A stretch of DNA of 9,253 bases, taken from Thermoplasmata archaeon. Lineage in GTDB: Archaea; Thermoplasmatota; E2; UBA202; JdFR-43. A program made the translations under genes and the position numbers. Of the stretch, positions 5,528 through 9,253 are shown one piece after another. The notes below the pieces were generated by a model. The model did not search any database. It worked only from the letters and a program-made list of their open reading frames with translations, and was not told the origin of the DNA. The stretch covers positions 1-9,253 of the forward strand of contig JAGGWA010000054.1 in assembly GCA_021157745.1 (NCBI GenBank), in the 5' to 3' direction. Numbering within the stretch: the first letter of the stretch is position 1; every line of letters begins with the position of its first letter.

Positions 5528-5532
5528 AAACC

Positions 5533-5964
5533 ATGACAAAAATAGAAAATATAAGAAAATGGATAAAAAATAAGGCGGGCGTAAGCCCAATAATCGCCAT
5601 CATACTGATGGTGGCGATAACCGTAGTTCTGGCAGCGACCATCTATGTATGGGTCAGCGGCATGGGAAAAGGTGGAACAAGCGCACCCAATCTTGCAGCA
5701 ACAGCAGATAATATAAATCATAGATTGATTATATCACAGGCAGACAAAGGAATAAAATGGAGTGATATAACAATATCCGTCAATCAAACTGGAGTAACAC
5801 CAGTTATCCATCATTTAGATGGTTCAACCGGAGCAACAGGAGATGTCAAAGGAGGAGAATATATTACATTTTCAGCGGGTAGCTACACCGGACCTATCAC
5901 AGTAACATTAACATATAAGCCAACAAACACCAACTTTGGAACCTGGACAATATATCTCTCATAA
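5533..5964 (+). CDS. Type IV pilin-like protein
   Basis: This 143-residue protein has a class III archaeal prepilin N-terminus. A basic leader (residues 1-16, with R8, K9, K12, K14) is followed by GVSPIIAIILMVAITVV, and the hydrophobic helix runs to about residue 41. The prepilin peptidase should cut next to the GVSP motif (around residue 16), leaving the helix to build the pilus core or to anchor the protein. The rest (residues 50-143) is a small beta-rich, Thr/Gly-rich head with one sequon (NQT) and no cysteine. No pilus ATPase or membrane platform gene is in the window, so it may be an orphan pilin served by machinery elsewhere. Codons in the N-terminal helix are visibly richer in G and C than those of the surrounding genes. 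A TATA box, ribosome binding site and strong terminator frame it as a single-gene unit. Confidence 0.9.
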   Translation: MTKIENIRKWIKNKAGVSPIIAIILMVAITVVLAATIYVWVSGMGKGGTSAPNLAATADNINHRLIISQADKGIKWSDITISVNQTGVTPVIHHLDGSTGATGDVKGGEYITFSAGSYTGPITVTLTYKPTNTNFGTWTIYLS

Positions 5965-6016
5965 AGCAAGCCCGCCTCTCTTCCCTCTTTAATTATATTT
6001 TCACAAAATCACATTC

Positions 6017-6062
6017 AAGGGGTGCGCCTCCGCCCCTTTCCTTTTCTTTTTCTTGTTTTTGT
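6017..6062 (+). terminator. Hairpin and T-rich tract after the pilin gene
   Basis: AAGGGGTG (6017-6024) pairs with CGCCCCTT (6031-6038), an eight-pair stem with one G-U pair and a six-base loop. T-rich sequence follows (6037-6062). It begins 53 bases after the pilin stop codon and looks like a plus-strand terminator. The T-run is on the correct side for the pilin gene and not for the opposing membrane-protein gene. Confidence 0.65.
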
Positions 6063-6110
6063 TGTTTTGCAAAATTTTTGGTTCTTTATTCTATCAGAAA
6101 CAAGCATTTT

Positions 6111-8990
6111 TCATCTCAATAAACCTTGTAAAAATTGCTGAATTAATCTCATTATAGGTATCATCATAGAAAAATTTATTCCATTGTTGTAAGTCCCATA
6201 TATCCCTCTTGAATAAACAATCATGATCAATATAAGAATCCATGTTCCTACAAATAAACTGATTCCAATAAAAGTGATTATAAGCTGCGACAACTCATTC
6301 ATTCGCTTTTTTACAGCCATGTATGAAGTGAAAACGATAACCAGTACAATTATAATACTTTTAGCAAATGTTCTTGTTAATCTTGTTAGATAGTAACTCC
6401 CTAGATGGTTCGTCAGTATTGCAGACCATATCAGCGCAGGAAATAAAAAGAATAAAGAAAATAGATAAGAGACGTGTATGGAGGTAGATCTTTTAGTAAC
6501 AAAGTTTTCTACAGTAACTAAACTAAAATAGAGAAAAGGTATGTGCAATGGCAAATAGAATCTAACATCGTATCCACCACCTTGCTGCGTTGACATATTG
6601 GTAAAAAAGAATAGATGTGTTATAATATAAACAATCATTAATTGTTCCATCAAATTGATTTTTGTTTTTCTTTTTATATAAAAAATTGGTGAAAAAAACG
6701 ATAATACAAAGAAAGGAACAAAAGTAATAAAAGAAAAACTGCTATCTGTATCTCTTGCATCAAAAAAGGATCTATATAATTTTATAGGTGCATTTTTAAT
6801 ATCACCCATTATGCTCAAATCTTTGAAAAACACAAAAGCGATACGGATAGATTTTAAAATAAAACCAATTTTTGCTAACAAAGTTGGGTTTTTTTCTTTA
6901 GTCACATATATGTAAGCATAATCTTCACTTCTTTTTGTTCGGGAAAAAGCAATGCATTTTAAGTACACTTTCCCAGATAAATTATTTAAAGGCAACAAAA
7001 AAGATTGATTGGGCAGGGCATAACCAGCGACCAGCCAGCTTTTATTATCTGTGGAGTATAGATATTTTAAACAAAGTGCGTTATCACTCGTGTTTGTTTT
7101 GATTATAACAAAATCTTTTACCTTTTCTCCTTGATATGGCTCATCCATTCTCACAAAAACCTTTCTATTGTCTATGATTGTTGCATGTTCATCAATTCCA
7201 TATAGTCCTTTTTCACCATATGCTATGGCCCTGATTTTTGTTTTATAATAAATAATCTTGCTTGTATTCCAAATGAAAGAATCATATGGTGATTCATCGA
7301 TTCCTATCAATTTCCATTGATCGTCTTCATAAAATTCGTATACAATCTTGGTTATGTTATGTGGGACACTACATTTTAATAAATAATTTCCTCCTATAAT
7401 TTCACCATCTTGTGGAGCCACCATTATGGCCTTTTTCTTTGTGTTATCTATTTCAACTTTGATTACATCTGACGAATTTAGACCAACTCTATCAAAAGCC
7501 ATTGCCTTAAGAAAATATTTTCCTTGGAGATGGCTTATATTCCATATAAAATCTTGAAACCATTCTGTAGTGTTTCCGATGCATCTCCAATTTACGCCAT
7601 CTTTTGAATATTTATAAGAAACATTTGCATCTTCAGATGCAATCACTTGCAGTTTGCATTTCTTCGCCATTAAGCAATTCTCTAAAGGAGATATTATCTT
7701 TATGACTGGGGGTGTTTTATCCACTACCACACTTACATTCTTTTCAGTTGAACTCCTCCAATTCCTAGCAACAATTCTTAATATAGTAATGCCTTCTTGA
7801 CTCAGGTTCCAATGGAATCTAACTTCCTTTTCTTTACCTTCGTAGATGGTTAGATTGCTGCCATTATATAGCAAATCTACCTTTGTGTTTTCTGTATTAT
7901 CGCTTACTTTATACCATATGCATATTTCTCCCTTGGTTATCTCACCGTTTTTGGGAGAAAAGATTTTGATCTCTGGAGGAGATGGCGGAATAACATTTTT
8001 GTTTCCTTTTGCGATGTAACCAGGATATAGCGGATTATTGTAAATAACATAATTTTCTACAAAATATGGTGTTAATGATATTAAAATTACAGCTAAAATT
8101 TTAACTAAATTTTTTACTCTCTTTCTTTTTATGGTAAATAAATCAACTAAAAATAAAGTTAAAAGGATGACTATTCCAGAAAATAATTGTACCCAGATAG
8201 CTAAACCAGCGAATACATACGCTACTAAATGATAAGATTCTTTTGCCTTAGTTTTTCCGAAATAGAATGCTGCTAAGGCAAAGATGAATAACGATAAATT
8301 TAATGCATGGTATTTTTGCCCTATCCCCCAAAATGTAACTGGGGAAGAAAGCAATAATAAAACTACTCCAAAAAAGGCGATCCTCTCATTAAAACAATTT
8401 CGAAGTAATCTGAATAGGACAACTAAACTAAAAGAAGTATAAACAATACTCATAAATTGAATTGATATAACAGGTCCCCATTTTGTGAAATCTATTGGTT
8501 GAATGAAAATTATATTAACTATCGTTAAAATTACTGCCACACCGATTCCCATCAATTTAATCAATTCTCTGCGTCCTTTGCTAATGAATATATCTGCAGC
8601 GAGACAAGCTATAACGGCTATTAGACATCCCCAAAAAATGACAAAGAAATAAGAGATCCCATTAAAGATTGCATCCATTCCCAATAAGAAATAATAAAAC
8701 GGCAAAGAAAAAATAGCTACTCCATGGCTTGCTGCAATGTACTTGTGTCCTCCATATTCAGCAAATCTGGGCGCCATGTGTAAGCCAGATTGAGTGACGT
8801 AGTAATATTCTGGAATTTCTTCTATGGTTATGTGTCCATGCAGAAGGTTATAAAAACATACTCCTTGCTCCATTTCATCATTCAGATAAAAACCAATCGA
8901 AAGTAAAGAAAGGAGGATAAACAATGAAAATAAGAAAATAGTTAAAGTTTTTTTGTCAGGAAATATAAACGGAAGCATTTTTCTCATCAT
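6111..8990 (-). CDS. GT-C-like membrane protein with four inserted Ig-like domains
   Basis: This is a protein of about 959 residues; residue numbers here count from the longest frame (TTG at 9035), so subtract 15 for the preferred ATG. About nine membrane segments lie between 32 and 330 and about five or six between 765 and 940. The first external loop has an acidic NDE (52-54), then YYYVTQSGLHMAPRFAEYGG and SHGVAIFSLPFYYFLL. With NNPLYPGY (333-340) this layout resembles polyprenol-sugar-dependent GT-C glycosyltransferases (GT39/ArnT-like). That activity is inferred, not shown. Residues 352-714 form four Ig-like domains (about 352-440, 441-531, 532-624, 625-714), three of them showing a P-x-[ND]-GE or SP-type opening strand and a W-N-[LIT]-S strand. 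Fourteen sequons occur between 391 and 687, so this part should face outside. The ATG at 8990 follows AGAGGA closely; the ATG at 8987 is equally possible. There is no neighbouring glycan operon. Confidence 0.8.
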   Translation of the reverse strand: MMRKMLPFIFPDKKTLTIFLFSLFILLSLLSIGFYLNDEMEQGVCFYNLLHGHITIEEIPEYYYVTQSGLHMAPRFAEYGGHKYIAASHGVAIFSLPFYYFLLGMDAIFNGISYFFVIFWGCLIAVIACLAADIFISKGRRELIKLMGIGVAVILTIVNIIFIQPIDFTKWGPVISIQFMSIVYTSFSLVVLFRLLRNCFNERIAFFGVVLLLLSSPVTFWGIGQKYHALNLSLFIFALAAFYFGKTKAKESYHLVAYVFAGLAIWVQLFSGIVILLTLFLVDLFTIKRKRVKNLVKILAVILISLTPYFVENYVIYNNPLYPGYIAKGNKNVIPPSPPEIKIFSPKNGEITKGEICIWYKVSDNTENTKVDLLYNGSNLTIYEGKEKEVRFHWNLSQEGITILRIVARNWRSSTEKNVSVVVDKTPPVIKIISPLENCLMAKKCKLQVIASEDANVSYKYSKDGVNWRCIGNTTEWFQDFIWNISHLQGKYFLKAMAFDRVGLNSSDVIKVEIDNTKKKAIMVAPQDGEIIGGNYLLKCSVPHNITKIVYEFYEDDQWKLIGIDESPYDSFIWNTSKIIYYKTKIRAIAYGEKGLYGIDEHATIIDNRKVFVRMDEPYQGEKVKDFVIIKTNTSDNALCLKYLYSTDNKSWLVAGYALPNQSFLLPLNNLSGKVYLKCIAFSRTKRSEDYAYIYVTKEKNPTLLAKIGFILKSIRIAFVFFKDLSIMGDIKNAPIKLYRSFFDARDTDSSFSFITFVPFFVLSFFSPIFYIKRKTKINLMEQLMIVYIITHLFFFTNMSTQQGGGYDVRFYLPLHIPFLYFSLVTVENFVTKRSTSIHVSYLFSLFFLFPALIWSAILTNHLGSYYLTRLTRTFAKSIIIVLVIVFTSYMAVKKRMNELSQLIITFIGISLFVGTWILILIMIVYSRGIYGTYNNGINFSMMIPIMRLIQQFLQGLLR

Positions 8991-8992
8991 TT

Positions 8993-8999
8993 TTCCTCT
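8993..8999 (-). promoter_or_regulatory. Ribosome binding site of the large membrane-protein gene
   Basis: AGAGGAA on the minus strand lies 2-7 bases before the paired ATGs at 8990 and 8987. It argues for these starts over the in-frame TTG at 9035, which has no such site. Confidence 0.55.
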
Positions 9000-9017
9000 G
9001 CTATTAAATACTACATA

Positions 9018-9028
9018 GAATAAATTTT
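9018..9028 (-). promoter_or_regulatory. Putative TATA box of the large membrane-protein gene
   Basis: The minus strand reads AAAAATTTATT, centred about 25 bases before 8998, where the ribosome binding site begins. The resulting short leader of about 8-11 bases copies the arrangement of the pilin gene. Confidence 0.4.
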
Positions 9029-9108
9029 TTGCCAAATATCTTCATACTAACATTCAAGGCGTTGCCATGTCTCTTTTTCCTCCTTCTTTTTCTTGTTTTC
9101 CAGAAAAA

Positions 9109-9253
9109 TCATAAATTTTTATAGATATTCTTTCTATGTCCAATGAAAAGAACATCTATCACCTTTTCATCTTCATGAAAATCAACTATTATTCTATAAT
9201 CACCTATCCTGATTTTATATGCATTAACTTCTTTAAGGGGCTCTAAATAATGG
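9109..9253 (-). CDS. RelE/ParE-family toxin, C-terminal part (cut by window edge)
   Basis: 47 codons are visible before the TGA at 9109-9111, and the 5' part lies beyond 9253. They read HYLEPLKEVNAYKIRIGDYR, then IIVDFHEDEKVIDVLFIGHR and KNIYKNL. This is the last half of a RelE-type ribosome-dependent mRNA interferase: the beta-strand R-I-G-D-Y-R, the following strand, and the terminal I-GHR-x-x-[IV]-Y, where catalytic arginine and histidine residues usually lie. The frame is intact in the visible part. An antitoxin gene would be expected outside the window, upstream of it. It is the third toxin family in this region, after MazF and HicA. Confidence 0.85.
   Translation of the reverse strand, partial: HYLEPLKEVNAYKIRIGDYRIIVDFHEDEKVIDVLFIGHRKNIYKNL

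Larger units (their letters stand above)
5284..5532. other. Gene-free stretch upstream of the pilin gene
   Basis: These 249 bases are AT-rich and show no convincing coding frame on either strand. They hold a perfect 12-base palindrome (5408-5419), an imperfect inverted repeat (5468-5487), and the pilin promoter. Leftover toxin-antitoxin sequence may continue for some distance after 5283, but I cannot identify it. Confidence 0.5.

Noticed and set aside
5416..5721. 101-codon minus-strand frame over the pilin start
   Set aside because: The Cys/Tyr/His-rich translation is an artefact of reading the pilin helix backwards; the promoter and pilin motif are on the plus strand.

Overview
The window looks like a chromosomal segment of an AT-rich archaeon. 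The evidence is an archaeal type IV pilin N-terminus, an archaeal-type Tsr3 rRNA-modifying enzyme, an archaeal SfsA, promoters with TATA boxes about 25 bases upstream of apparently leaderless starts, and GGTG-type ribosome binding sites. The secreted beta-rich protein and the SP-x-NG type Ig-like domains resemble families I associate with Thermoplasmatota and relatives, but the lineage is an inference. No rRNA, tRNA or CRISPR was seen.

Layout. Positions 1-143 hold two abutting perfect hairpins and a promoter. 144-1592 (+) encodes a secreted, sequon-rich, beta-strand-rich protein of unknown role. 1584-2081 (-) is Tsr3 and 2133-2792 (+) is SfsA; these two diverge from one palindromic TATA box. 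4102-2784 (-) is a compact three-gene operon: a ribbon-helix-helix protein with an acidic tail, a small sulfotransferase, and APS kinase. The last enzyme makes PAPS and the middle one should use it, so the operon looks like a dedicated sulfation unit, perhaps for surface glycans or lipids.

4139-5283 is a graveyard of toxin-antitoxin genes. Two direct copies of a frameshifted hicB fragment (129 of 131 bases identical in the core) flank a mazEF-like pair whose toxin carries a -1 frameshift. The second hicB copy runs into the broken 3' end of a hicA toxin gene. A RelE/ParE-family toxin enters at the right edge (9109-9253, -), so three toxin families occur within about 5 kb.

5533-5964 (+) is a type IV pilin-like protein with a clear promoter, ribosome binding site and terminator. 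6111-8990 (-) is a very large multi-pass membrane protein that resembles GT-C glycosyltransferases, with four Ig-like domains inserted in one extracytoplasmic loop. Together with the secreted protein and the sulfation operon, the right and left parts suggest a cell-surface theme (pilus, surface glycosylation, sulfation) interrupted by decaying toxin-antitoxin modules.
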